This document shows positions 42,452-51,192 of a stretch of 64,000 bases of DNA, in pieces. The translations under genes and the position numbers were made by a program. Within the stretch, counting starts at the first letter, position 1, and each line of letters opens with the position of its first letter. Origin of the DNA: Xanthobacter agilis (lineage in GTDB: Bacteria > Pseudomonadota > Alphaproteobacteria > Rhizobiales > Xanthobacteraceae); NCBI RefSeq assembly GCF_021730435.1, contig NZ_JABWGX010000017.1:49393-113392 (forward strand), written 5' to 3'. Below the pieces are notes generated by a model, which was given only the letters and a program-made list of their open reading frames with translations, did no database searches and had not been told where the DNA came from.

Positions 42452-43762
42452 TCACTCCCCCGCCGTCTTCTGGCGGTGCAGGACATGGGGGCGCGAGACC
42501 AGCAGCTTGTCGATGCGCCGCCCGTCCATGTCCACGATCTCGAAGCGCCAACCGTGGGCATGGAACACCGCGCCCTCCTCCGGCAGCTCCTTGATGCGCG
42601 ACAACGCGAAGCCGGCCACCGTGTGGAAGCCCTCGTCCACCGGCAGATCCACATCGATCAGCTCCATCAATTCGTCGATGGGGGTGTCGCCGGCCACCAG
42701 ATAGGAGCCGTCCTGCCGCTCCACGATGTTGCGCTCGGCCTGGGTGTCCACCGGCACGGTGGAGGTAATGGCGTCGAGCAGGTCGTAGCCGGTCACCACG
42801 CCGACCATGTCGCCATATTCGTCCACCACGATGCCCATGGGCACCTGCGACCCGCGCAGGATGCGCATGGCTTCCAGCGCGCCCACGGTCTCCACCAGGA
42901 ACGGGGCCGGCTGCACGAAATCCCGCGGGTCGGGGTCCTCCCCCTTGAGATAGGCGTCGAGCACGCGCTTGGCCTGGATGACGCCGATGGTCTCCTCCGG
43001 CGAGCCCTCGCAGGCGGGCAGCCGCGAATGGGGGGTTTCCAAGAGTTCGGCGCGCACCTCGTCCGGGCTCTTGGAGATGTCCACCCACTCCACATCCGGC
43101 CGCGGCGTCATGATGGCGGTGACGGGACGATCCGCGAGGCGCATCACCCCCGAGATCATGCGCCGCTCGGCGGGGTCGATGACGCCCGCGCTCTCGGCCT
43201 CGGTGATGATGGCGCGAATCTCCTCGTCGGTGACGGCCGAATCACGGTCGCCGCCCTCGCCCATGAGGCGCAGCACGAGGCGGGTGGAGGCGTCCAGCAG
43301 CCACACCGCCGGCGCCGCCACCTTGGACAGGCTCACCATCAGCGGCGCCACCATGCAGGCGAGCCGCTCCGGATCCCGCAGGGCGAGGCGCTTCGGAATC
43401 AGCTCGCCGATGACCAGCGAGACATAGGTGATGGCGGCCACCACGGCGGCATAGCCCACCGGCCCGGCGAAGCTCGCCGGCATGCCGGCGTCGCGCAGCA
43501 TGTCGCTGAGCTGGGCGCCGAGACTGGCGCCGGAGAAGGCGCCGGCCACGATGCCGATCAGCGTGATGCCGATCTGAACCGAGGACAGGAAGCGGCCGGG
43601 GTCGGCCCCCAGCGCCAGCGCCGCCCGGGCACCGGAGCGGCCGCGCTCGGCCATGAGCTTCAGCCGCGCGGGCCGGGATGAAACAATGGACAATTCCGCC
43701 GCCGCGAGCACCGCGTTCAACAGCACCAGGGCGACAACGATGAGGATTTCAAGGAAAGGCAT
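42452..43762 (-). CDS. CNNM/CorC-family (hemolysin-like) CBS-domain membrane protein
   Basis: A 436-residue protein. Residues 1-190 are the DUF21/CNNM membrane domain ([40 protein letters not shown]). A CBS pair follows at about 210-340 ([32 protein letters not shown]) and the CorC_HlyC domain ends it ([19 protein letters not shown]...HTVAGF). This family moves or senses Mg2+/Co2+, located in the inner membrane. The old hemolysin label is not evidence of toxicity. It is divergent from aroC. Confidence 0.88.
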   Translation of the reverse strand: MPFLEILIVVALVLLNAVLAAAELSIVSSRPARLKLMAERGRSGARAALALGADPGRFLSSVQIGITLIGIVAGAFSGASLGAQLSDMLRDAGMPASFAGPVGYAAVVAAITYVSLVIGELIPKRLALRDPERLACMVAPLMVSLSKVAAPAVWLLDASTRLVLRLMGEGGDRDSAVTDEEIRAIITEAESAGVIDPAERRMISGVMRLADRPVTAIMTPRPDVEWVDISKSPDEVRAELLETPHSRLPACEGSPEETIGVIQAKRVLDAYLKGEDPDPRDFVQPAPFLVETVGALEAMRILRGSQVPMGIVVDEYGDMVGVVTGYDLLDAITSTVPVDTQAERNIVERQDGSYLVAGDTPIDELMELIDVDLPVDEGFHTVAGFALSRIKELPEEGAVFHAHGWRFEIVDMDGRRIDKLLVSRPHVLHRQKTAGE

Positions 43763-43830
43763 GGCGGGAAATGGGGCTCCGTCGCCTTCTTCCTATCACT
43801 TTCAGCGCCCCATCGCACCTTCCGAGTGAC

Positions 43831-43846
43831 ATTATCGCACGATAAT
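43831..43846. promoter_or_regulatory. Palindrome upstream of aroC
   Basis: A perfect palindrome ATTATCG-CA-CGATAAT in the divergent gap between the CNNM-type gene and aroC, 76 bp before aroC. It is AT-rich in a GC-rich background, so it looks like an operator. The binding factor is unknown. Confidence 0.5.
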
Positions 43847-43921
43847 ACCATCATGATGGCGGAATGGTTTCCAACGCGCGCGTTGTCGTCTATTGGGCGC
43901 GTTGGAGAACAAGGTCGCGTC

Positions 43922-45034
43922 ATGTCGTTCAATACCTTCGGGCACCTCTTCCGCGTCACCACCTTTGGCGAGAGCCACGGGCCGGCCATCGGCTGCGTGG
44001 TGGATGGGTGTCCGCCCAACCTGCGCTTCACCCTCGAGGAGGTGCAGTCCGCCCTCGACCGGCGCCGTCCGGGCCAATCGCGCTTCACCACCCAGCGCCG
44101 CGAGCCGGACCAGGTGAAGGTGATTTCCGGCACGCTGGACCATCCCATGGGCGGGCTCGTCACCACCGGCACGCCCATCGCCATGCTGATCGAGAACGTG
44201 GACCAGCGCTCCAAGGACTATGCCGACATCGCCGGCGCCTACCGGCCTGGGCACGCGGATTTCACCTACGACATCAAGTACGGCATCCGCGACCACCGCG
44301 GCGGCGGGCGCTCCTCGGCCCGCGAGACCGCCATGCGGGTGGCGGCGGGGGCGATCGCGGCCAAGGTGCTGCCGGGCGTCACCGTGCGCGCCGCCCTCGT
44401 CCAGATCGGCAACATCCCCATCGACCACACGCGCTGGAACTGGGACGAGGTGGGCAACAACCCCTTCTTCTGCCCGGATGCCGAGACCGTGCACCTGTGG
44501 AGCGACTATCTCGACGCGATTCGCAAGAAGGGCTCCTCGGTCGGCGCCATCGTGGAAGTGGTGGCCGAAGGGGTCCCCCCCGGCCTCGGCGCGCCGCTCT
44601 ATGGCAAGCTCGACGCGGAACTGGCCAGCGCGCTCATGGGCATCAACGCGGTGAAGGCGGTGGAGATCGGCGAGGGCTTCAACGCCGCCCGCCTCACCGG
44701 CGAGGAAAACGCCGACGAGATGCGGCGCGGCAACGCGGACCATCCCCTGTTCCTCGCCAACCATGCGGGCGGCATCCTGGGCGGCATCTCCACCGGGGCG
44801 CCGATCGTGGCGCGGTTCGCGGTGAAGCCCACTTCCTCCATCCTCACGCCCCGGCTCACGGTGGACAGTTTCGGCGACGAAACGGAGCTGTTCACCAAGG
44901 GCCGGCACGACCCGTGCGTGGGCATCCGCGCGGTGCCGGTGGGCGAGGCGATGGTGTCGTGCGTGCTCGCGGACCACATGTTGCGCCATCGCGGACAGGT
45001 CGGCACGCCACCCCAATGGCCGTTCACGCGATAG
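43922..45034 (+). CDS. aroC: Chorismate synthase
   Basis: A 370-residue enzyme of normal length. It converts EPSP to chorismate using reduced FMN, last step of the shikimate pathway. The three family signatures are present: [36 protein letters not shown] and the C-terminal [17 protein letters not shown]. The ATG at 43922 begins [20 protein letters not shown], as in relatives. A terminator hairpin lies about 200 bp downstream. Confidence 0.97.
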   Translation: MSFNTFGHLFRVTTFGESHGPAIGCVVDGCPPNLRFTLEEVQSALDRRRPGQSRFTTQRREPDQVKVISGTLDHPMGGLVTTGTPIAMLIENVDQRSKDYADIAGAYRPGHADFTYDIKYGIRDHRGGGRSSARETAMRVAAGAIAAKVLPGVTVRAALVQIGNIPIDHTRWNWDEVGNNPFFCPDAETVHLWSDYLDAIRKKGSSVGAIVEVVAEGVPPGLGAPLYGKLDAELASALMGINAVKAVEIGEGFNAARLTGEENADEMRRGNADHPLFLANHAGGILGGISTGAPIVARFAVKPTSSILTPRLTVDSFGDETELFTKGRHDPCVGIRAVPVGEAMVSCVLADHMLRHRGQVGTPPQWPFTR

Positions 45035-45408
45035 ACCAAGCCGACGGACTTCCCCTGCGATAGGGCCTCCATCGCGGCGCCTGACGGCGAGGTCCGTTGC
45101 CAAGGTCCGCGTTCCATCGGCACCGATCTGCAGCGCACCGGCCGGGGCCGGCGGACGTCCACACCCGGCCTTTTCCGCCCTCCGGCGACGAACACCCACG
45201 CGTTCGCCGCACCCCGACCACGCGACTCCGGCTTGAGCAAGGCCCCTCGAGGGGCTTCACGCTTTTGATTTGACGCTTTGATCTTTCGCATCCGATCGGT
45301 CCGAAAAGTCCGCGCGTTCCAGGCCCGGCCCTAACTTGACGCGTAAGACATTGATACGCATTGCCAAGTTCGCGGTCGCGACTGCGGCCGGCAACACGGA
45401 ACGTCAAG
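45035..45408. other. Gap between aroC and oxalate decarboxylase pseudogene
   Basis: 374 bp without a gene. It contains a perfect GCCCCTCGAGGGGC palindrome flanked by AAG and CTT (45239-45257). Confidence 0.5.
45239..45257 (+). terminator. Palindromic hairpin downstream of aroC
   Basis: AAGGCCCCTCGAGGGGCTT is a perfect inverted repeat; the sequence after it (CACGCTTTTG) has a short T-run. It is a plausible but distant terminator for aroC. Confidence 0.45.
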
Positions 45409-46540
45409 ATGACTGACCTGCCGGAGCCGATCGTGGGCACGAACGGGGCCACCATCACCGGTCGCCGCAACCCCGCCGTCGAAGCGCAGAACCCCGATCT
45501 CCTCATTCCGCCCGCCACCGACAATGGAGGTATTGCGAACCTCAAGTTCCCGTTCGCCATGGCGCACAACCGCCTGGAGGATCGCGGCTGGGCGCGCGAG
45601 GTGACCATCCGCGAGCTCGGCGCCCTCAAGGAGCTGGCGATCGTGAACATGCGCCTCGGCCCCAGCGTGGTGCGCGAGCTGCTGGCACAAGGAGGCCGAA
45701 TGGGCCTATGTGGTCCAGGGCCGCGTGCGCTTCTAGCTGGTGGACGACCAGCTTCAGGTTCTGGTGGAAGACCTCAACCCCGGCGGCCTGTGGCTTGCGC
45801 CCGCCGGTTTCCCCCACGCCATCCAGGGCCTTGAGGAGGGCACCGAGTTCGTCCTGGTGTTCAACGACGGCAACTTTTCCGAGAACCAGACCCTGCTCGT
45901 CACCGAGTTGTTCGCCCATACCCCGCGCGCGGTTCTGGCGAAGAATTTCGGCGTGCCGCAAAGCGCCTTCGAGGGTCTTCCGGCGCCCGAGAAATACATC
46001 TTCCGCATGCCCGTGCCTAGCCCGATCGCGGACGTGCGCAAGCAGCTTGGCGCCGCCTCCATGACCGGGAAATACGTGTTCCGCGCCTCCGAGGTGCCGC
46101 CCAAGTCGTTCGCCGGCGGGGCCACCAAGATCATCGATTCCAAGACCTTCGAAGTCACCAACATGGCGGCGCTCATGATCGATTTGGAGCCGGGCGGCAT
46201 GCGCGAGATCCATTGGCACCCCAATGCGGACGAGATCCAATATTATCTCGGCGGCAAGGCCCGCATGACCGTGTTCGACGCGGTGAACAATGCTCGCACC
46301 TTCGACTACAGCTCCGGCGACGTGGGCTATGTGCCGAAGATGCTGGCCCATTACATCGAGAACGTCGGCAACGAACCCATGCGCGTGCTCAACGCGTTCA
46401 ATAAAGGCGAATACAAGGACGTTTCCTTGAACCAGTGGCTGGCGCTGACCCCGAAAGACCTGGTCAAGGGCCACCTCAACGTCGGCGACCCGCTGCTCTC
46501 GTCCCTGCGCCAGGGCTACAGCCCCGTCGTCAAGGGCTGA
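45409..46540 (+). pseudogene. Oxalate decarboxylase (bicupin) pseudogene: frameshift plus stop
   Basis: The two halves of a bicupin oxalate decarboxylase are in different frames. The first reads MTDLPEPIVG ... RLGPSVVREL and then shifts: after GAGCTGC (45676-45682) the frame resumes at TGGCACAAGGAGGCC, which equals the expected WHKEAEWAYVVQGRVRF. Two bases are missing, destroying the first HxH metal site. A TAG at 45734-45736 follows in the corrected frame. The second cupin (from 45740) is intact: PGGMREIHWHPNADEIQYYLGG holds the Mn ligands, and the FDYSSGDVGYVPKMLAHYIENVG strand follows. Reinitiation could still make that half alone. Sequencing error is the alternative for one lesion, less so for both. 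Confidence 0.85.
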
Positions 46541-47123
46541 TCGCGGACGGCGGGGCGCGTCCCGGCTCCCCGCCCCGGACCTGAGCCGCTCGGGCGGCAT
46601 TGCGCTTCACCACCGCGACGATGCCCGCGTGCACCAGCACCGCCACCGCAAGGCCGAACAAATGCTGCGCCGTGGTCGCCGGCACCGTGACGAGGCCGAG
46701 GATGCCGAACGGGATGAACAGCGCGACGCCGGTGCCCAGCCCCGGATTGTAGCCGCGCAGGGCCACCGCCATGCCCACATGGGCGATGCCGTTCAAAAGG
46801 ATGAGATAGAGCGCGCACAGCCCCCAGCCGGGCGCCAGCCACTGGGCGGCATAGAGGGCCAGAAGATTGATGCCCCACACGCCGGGCAGGTTGATCCACA
46901 GCACGTCGGCCACCGTCAGCGCCTCGACACCGAACACGCGGCTGTTCACATAGGTCCGGAAGCGGTCGCCGAAGTGCTCCTCCACCTGATGCAGCATATA
47001 GAGGGGTCCGGCGAGATAGATGATGCGCTCGGCCCCGCCGGGCACCACCGGCACCACCAGCAGCAGCGCGCCGCACATGAACATCGCGCCGGTGACCCAA
47101 TGGACCGCGAGCCAATCCTTCAT
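46530..47123 (-). CDS. HXXEE-domain membrane protein
   Basis: A 197-residue membrane protein with about five helices. The motif HQVEEHFGDRFRTYVN contains the H-x-x-E-E that names the family, and HVGM.. and H-L-F-G follow in later helices. The His/Glu pairs suggest a metal site in the membrane. Function unknown. It ends 11 bp inside the tail of the convergent pseudogene. Confidence 0.8.
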   Translation of the reverse strand: MKDWLAVHWVTGAMFMCGALLLVVPVVPGGAERIIYLAGPLYMLHQVEEHFGDRFRTYVNSRVFGVEALTVADVLWINLPGVWGINLLALYAAQWLAPGWGLCALYLILLNGIAHVGMAVALRGYNPGLGTGVALFIPFGILGLVTVPATTAQHLFGLAVAVLVHAGIVAVVKRNAARAAQVRGGEPGRAPPSAISP

Positions 47124-47150
47124 CGTCCGCCCCTCCGCGCGCTGCGCGCC

Positions 47151-47196
47151 GCTTGCTGCTTGCCGCTTGCCGCTTGCCGCTTGCCGCTTGCCGCTT
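47151..47196. repeat. 7-bp tandem repeat (GCTTGCC)
   Basis: Six to seven copies of GCTTGCC or GCTTGCT in tandem, period 7, in the divergent gap between the HXXEE gene (28 bp before its start) and the ribB gene. Slippage here would shift promoter spacing. Confidence 0.85.
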
Positions 47197-47258
47197 CGAC
47201 GGTGACGCCATTCATTCCATCCCGCAAGCGGCCAGGGACCGGCAGGCCGTTTTCGACG

Positions 47259-47305
47259 AATTTCACTGATGCTGAACTTTTGAAAATTTCATTGCGAGTG
47301 AAATT
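47259..47305. promoter_or_regulatory. Candidate operator for the HTH-RibB protein
   Basis: Three half sites: AATTTCACT (47259-47267), AATTTCATT (47285-47293) and AGTGAAATT (47297-47305). The last two form a palindrome with 7-bp arms AATTTCA/TGAAATT. They lie 20-65 bp before the start codon of the HTH-ribB gene. A GATATG sequence at 47312 could be a -10. Binding by the HTH is inferred. Confidence 0.5.
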
Positions 47306-47325
47306 GGCGATGATATGCTGGCGCC

Positions 47326-48633
47326 ATGAAGCTCGCGGACTGGCTTTCAAGCACCGGCACCAAGCGCAGCGCGTTCGCGCGGCAGGTGGGGTTATCCCCC
47401 GCCAGCGTCACGTCTTTGTGCAATGACGAGAGGGCCTGGATCTCCCGCGAGACGGCCGAGAGGATCGCAGAGGCCACCGGCCACGAGGTGACGCCCAACG
47501 ATTTCCTCGGTCTCCCTCCGCTCAGTCTCCGAGGTTCTCCCGTGACCGACAGTACCCAGTCCCGCGTCCAAGCCGCCATCGAAGCCTTCGCCCGTGGCGA
47601 GATCATCGTCGTGACCGATGACGACGACCGCGAGAACGAGGGCGACCTGATCCTCGCCGCCTCCCTGGCGACGCCGGAGAAGATGGCCTTCATCATCCGC
47701 AACACCTCCGGCATCGTGTGCGCGCCGCTGCCGCCGTCCGAGGCGAAGCGGCTGCGGCTCGATCCCATGGTGTCCAATAACGACGCCCCGCTCGGCACCG
47801 CCTTCACCATCTCCATCGACGTGAAGCACGGCACCACCACCGGCATCTCCGCCGAGGAACGCACCAACACCGTACGCGCCCTCGCCAACCCCAACATGGG
47901 GGCGGCGGATTTCGTGCGACCCGGCCATGTGTTCCCGCTCATCGCCAAGGAAGGCGGCGTGCTCATGCGCTCCGGCCACACCGAGGCGGCGGTGGACCTG
48001 TGCCGCCTTGCCGGCGTGCCGCCGGTGGGCGTCATCTCCGAGCTGGTGAACGACGACGGCACCGTGAAGCGCGGCCCGCAGGTGTCCCAGTTCGCCGAGA
48101 CCCACATGCTGACCCGGATCTCGGTGGCCGACCTCATCGCCTACCGCCAGGCGCGCGAGAAACTCGTCACCCGCGCCGCCGAATTTCCCGTGCCCACCTG
48201 CGTGGGCGAGCTTCAGGGCTACTCTTATACCACTCCGTTCGACGTGGTGAATCATCTCGCCTTGGTGAAGGGCCGGATCGGCGACGGCGAGAAGGTGCTC
48301 GTGCGCCTGCACCGGGCCGATCCCATCGGCGACGCCTTCGGCGGCGGCAAGTCGATTCAGAGGGCGCTGGAGCGCATCGATCAGGAAGGCCGTGGCGTGC
48401 TGGTCTATCTGCGCGACGGCACCGCCGGCGTGCCGGCGTCCGCCTTGAGCGGCGAGGTGACCTCTAGCGAGGCCGAGCGCGACCGCCATTGGCGCGAGGT
48501 GGGCCTGGGCGCGCAGATCCTGCGGGATCTCGGCATCGTCTCCATCCGCCTGCTGGCCTCCAAGGCCCGCACCTATGTGGGCCTCGGCGGTTTCGGCATC
48601 GAGATCGTGGACACCGAGACCCTCGAGCAGTGA
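47326..48633 (+). CDS. ribB: 3,4-dihydroxy-2-butanone 4-phosphate synthase with N-terminal HTH and inactive GCHII-like domain (RibBX type)
   Basis: A 435-residue protein with three parts. Residues 1-65 are a Cro/C1-type HTH (SAFARQVGLSPASVTSLCNDERAWISRETAERIAEATG). Residues about 78-275 are RibB, making the four-carbon riboflavin precursor from ribulose 5-phosphate: DDDDRENEGDLILAA, VRPGHVFPL and GHTEAAVDLCRLAG. Residues 280-435 resemble GTP cyclohydrolase II but lack its three zinc cysteines: the usual SECLTGD..RCDCG region reads RADPIGDAFGGGKS. So only RibB activity is expected. A GTG at 47542 (codon 73) has GAGG 8 nt before it, so RibB without the HTH may also be made. No FMN riboswitch is seen. 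Confidence 0.9.
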   Translation: MKLADWLSSTGTKRSAFARQVGLSPASVTSLCNDERAWISRETAERIAEATGHEVTPNDFLGLPPLSLRGSPVTDSTQSRVQAAIEAFARGEIIVVTDDDDRENEGDLILAASLATPEKMAFIIRNTSGIVCAPLPPSEAKRLRLDPMVSNNDAPLGTAFTISIDVKHGTTTGISAEERTNTVRALANPNMGAADFVRPGHVFPLIAKEGGVLMRSGHTEAAVDLCRLAGVPPVGVISELVNDDGTVKRGPQVSQFAETHMLTRISVADLIAYRQAREKLVTRAAEFPVPTCVGELQGYSYTTPFDVVNHLALVKGRIGDGEKVLVRLHRADPIGDAFGGGKSIQRALERIDQEGRGVLVYLRDGTAGVPASALSGEVTSSEAERDRHWREVGLGAQILRDLGIVSIRLLASKARTYVGLGGFGIEIVDTETLEQ

Positions 48634-48688
48634 CCACGGGCGGCTGAGTCGCGACGAGGATCCATGGAGAATCCATGACCTCTGGCCC

Positions 48689-48737
48689 TTGAGCCCCGCC
48701 GCCCTGCGCAAAATTTGCGCAGGGCGGCGGGGCTCAA
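48689..48737. repeat. 49-bp perfect inverted repeat (24-bp arms, 1-nt centre)
   Basis: Arms start TTGAGCCCCGCCGCCC and meet at TGCGCAAA-A-TTTGCGCA. All 24 positions pair. It lies 56 bp after ribB and 180 bp before the DUF1194 gene. No T-run follows, so it is not a standard terminator; the centre resembles a protein-binding palindrome. Confidence 0.95.
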
Positions 48738-48914
48738 CGCATTGTGACGATGGCGCGACACGCGTCACCGCGCTTGAAATCCTTCACCCATGCCGCTTTG
48801 CATCGCGCCCACCGCAACCAAAAGAGGCGGCTCACCTCTTTTGCCCCCGACCGGAAGGTGTCAGCATCATCGCGACGACATGTCGCGGCGGATGTGCGAA
48901 GGGGAGCGAAGGCG

Positions 48915-49736
48915 ATGGGGACACGCAGGCTCTGGCATGGCGCGTGGCTGGCCGGCCTCGCCCTGGTGGCCGCGGATGCGGCGACGGCGGGCGAGGCGGG
49001 CACCACGCCGGTGGACCTGGAGCTGGTCCTGGCGGTGGACATCTCCTATTCCATGGACACCGAAGAACAGGCGCTCCAGCGCAACGGCTACGCGGCCGCC
49101 GTCACCTCGCCGGAATTCCTGCAGGCGCTGCGCCTCGGGCCCCAGGGCCGCATCGCGGTGGCCTATGTGGAATGGGCCGGCGAGACCGAGCAACAGGTGG
49201 TGGTGGCCTGGCGCATCATCGACGGGCCGCAGACCGCCCAGGCGTTCGCCGCCGCGGTGACATCCGCGCCCCTGCACCGGGTCTACCGCACCTCCATCTC
49301 GTCCGCGCTGCTCTACAGCGCCGATCAGTTCGACCTGAACGGGTTCAAAGGCCCGCGCCGGGTCATCGACGTGTCCGGCGACGGCGTGAACAACCAGGGT
49401 CCGCCGGTCGAGGTGGCGCGCGACGCCGTGGTCGGGCGCGGCATCACCGTGAACGGCCTGCCGCTGGTGATGAAGCGCGGCTCCGCCGCCGCCGTCGATG
49501 CGCCGGAACTCGACATTTATTACGAGGATTGCGTCATCGGCGGGCCGGGGGCGTTCGTGATCCCGGTGGAGCACATGTCCGAATTCGCCCGCGCCATCAA
49601 GACCAAGCTGGTGCTGGAGGTGGCCGGGGTGGTGCCGGAGCCGACGCCGGGTCTGGTGGTGCCGGCGGCGGCGGCCCGGCCGCGCGTGTCCTGCACCATC
49701 GGCGAGAAGATGTGGCTCGACCACTGGTCCAATTGA
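48915..49736 (+). CDS. DUF1194 (vWFA-like) exported protein
   Basis: A 273-residue protein with a signal peptide (WHGAWLAGLALVAADAATAGEAG). The mature domain is DUF1194, a von Willebrand A-like fold with metal-site motif DISYSMD, then RRVIDVSGDGVNNQGPP, ITVNGLPLVM and YYEDCVIGGPGAFVIPV. It is periplasmic; the function is unknown. The ATG at 48915 follows GGGAGCGAAGG; upstream ATGs have no leader signal. Confidence 0.85.
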   Translation: MGTRRLWHGAWLAGLALVAADAATAGEAGTTPVDLELVLAVDISYSMDTEEQALQRNGYAAAVTSPEFLQALRLGPQGRIAVAYVEWAGETEQQVVVAWRIIDGPQTAQAFAAAVTSAPLHRVYRTSISSALLYSADQFDLNGFKGPRRVIDVSGDGVNNQGPPVEVARDAVVGRGITVNGLPLVMKRGSAAAVDAPELDIYYEDCVIGGPGAFVIPVEHMSEFARAIKTKLVLEVAGVVPEPTPGLVVPAAAARPRVSCTIGEKMWLDHWSN

Positions 49737-49745
49737 GGCCGTACC

Positions 49746-50816
49746 TCAAGCCTCGTCCAGCAGCGGCACCCGGCGCAGCGCCTCGAGATCGCGCGCGCCG
49801 GTGGCGAAGCACGCCACCTTGAGCTGATCGCGCAGGATCGTGAAATGCTCCACCACCGCCGCCGTGGACTCCATGGCGGCGGGCAGCACCGCCGCCGCCT
49901 GCCCGGCGAGATCGGCCCCGAGGCGGATGGCCTTGGCCACGTCCACCCCATGGCGTACCCCGCCCGAGGCGATGACCGGCACCGTGGGACATGCGGCGCG
50001 CACCAGCCGGATGGCGATGGCGGTGGGAACGCCCCAATCGGCGAAGGCGGCGGCCACGGCGCGGGTGCGGCCCTCGCCGCGCGCGCCTTCCGCCAGCGCC
50101 CAATTGGTGCCGCCGGCCCCGGCCACGTCGAGCGCGGCGATGCCCCGCGCCACCAGCGCCCGCGCCACCGCCGGCGACAGGCCGAACCCCACCTCCTTCA
50201 CCACCACCGGCACCGCGAGCGCCGCCGCGAGCACGCCCAGGGCATCGAGCACCCCCCGCCAATCGCGGTCACCCTCGGGCTGAATGGCCTCCTGCAACGG
50301 ATTGAGATGGATCACGAGGGCATCCGCCCCCACCATCTCCACCGCCCGGCGCGCCTCCTCCGGCCCGTAGCCGCGCACGAACTGGGCGGCGCCGAGATTG
50401 GCGAACAGCAGCACGTCCGGCGCGCGGCGCCGCAGCTCCGCGCCGAGCCCTGCCGCCCCGCCGCGCTCCAGGGCGATGCGCTGGGACCCGATGGCGAAGG
50501 CGATCCCCAATTCCTGTGCCGCTTCCGCCAGATGGATGTTGATGCGCTCCGCCCGCGCCGGCCCGCCGGTCATGGCGGATATGAGGAGCGGCGCGGCCAG
50601 GGGCTTGCCCAGCAGCCGCGTCGACAGATCCACCTCGTCCAACGCCAGTTCCGGCAGGGCGCAATGGACCAGGCGCACGGCGTCGAAGCCGGGGTCGCAG
50701 GCGCTCGCGGCATGGCCGGCGCGCACCACCTCGATATGATCGCTCTTGCGCCGCTGCGCGCCATCGGCCGCGGACGACGCGACATCGGGCGGCGGAACGA
50801 GGGGCGGAACGGGCAT
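49746..50816 (-). CDS. fni: Type 2 isopentenyl-diphosphate delta-isomerase
   Basis: A 356-residue FMN-dependent enzyme that interconverts IPP and DMAPP, supplying the carotenoid pathway. Motifs: RRKSDHIEVV at the start, LLISAMTGG, FAIGSQRIALE, NLGAAQ, HLNPLQEAIQPEGDRDW, VVKEVGFGLS, DVAGAGGTNW and ASGGVRHGVDVAKAI. These cover the FMN-binding and the Gln/Glu catalytic residues. Start 50816 is chosen near the conserved region; the frame extends to 50984. It diverges from crtE. Confidence 0.93.
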   Translation of the reverse strand: MPVPPLVPPPDVASSAADGAQRRKSDHIEVVRAGHAASACDPGFDAVRLVHCALPELALDEVDLSTRLLGKPLAAPLLISAMTGGPARAERINIHLAEAAQELGIAFAIGSQRIALERGGAAGLGAELRRRAPDVLLFANLGAAQFVRGYGPEEARRAVEMVGADALVIHLNPLQEAIQPEGDRDWRGVLDALGVLAAALAVPVVVKEVGFGLSPAVARALVARGIAALDVAGAGGTNWALAEGARGEGRTRAVAAAFADWGVPTAIAIRLVRAACPTVPVIASGGVRHGVDVAKAIRLGADLAGQAAAVLPAAMESTAAVVEHFTILRDQLKVACFATGARDLEALRRVPLLDEA

Positions 50817-51192
50817 GCACAAGCCTTGGGGCTGGAGAGGCACGTCGAGGGGGAGCCGCATGCGGCCCCGGCGCCCCCCGGACGCGTCGTGTCCGGCGCG
50901 AACAGACGGAACGCAAGGCCGCTTCCGGCGGAACCGGCATCGGATTTTGATGTAGAGCATTTTCCGCCGCCGATGAACCGCCAAAATCAGCCCGGCGGGC
51001 GCCGTCTCGCGCCCGACAGCCGCGCACGCACCTTAATACCTTCAAAGCGATGCAGGTTTCACACAAGGCGGTCCGAACCGGGCCGGCGGTGCCGCCGCCT
51101 CTGGCATCGATGGGCGAGGAATGATCTAAAGTCGTGCGAGATACGCCCCCGCGGCCTTCTACCAGAGCGCGAGCGGGGCCGTTGAGATACGG
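50817..51192. other. Divergent promoter region of fni and crtE
   Basis: 376 bp. No frame is convincing. Somewhat AT-richer patches occur around 50940-50960 and 51030-51065 (CACCTTAATACCTTCAAAG), which could hold promoters for the two directions. No PpsR-type TGT-N12-ACA site is seen. Confidence 0.4.

Noticed and set aside
47124..47325. FMN riboswitch before ribB
   Set aside because: The region lacks the conserved RFN stem motifs and is largely taken by the 7-bp repeat and the half sites.
47600..48633. Calling the enzyme bifunctional RibBA
   Set aside because: The zinc cysteines of GTP cyclohydrolase II are absent.
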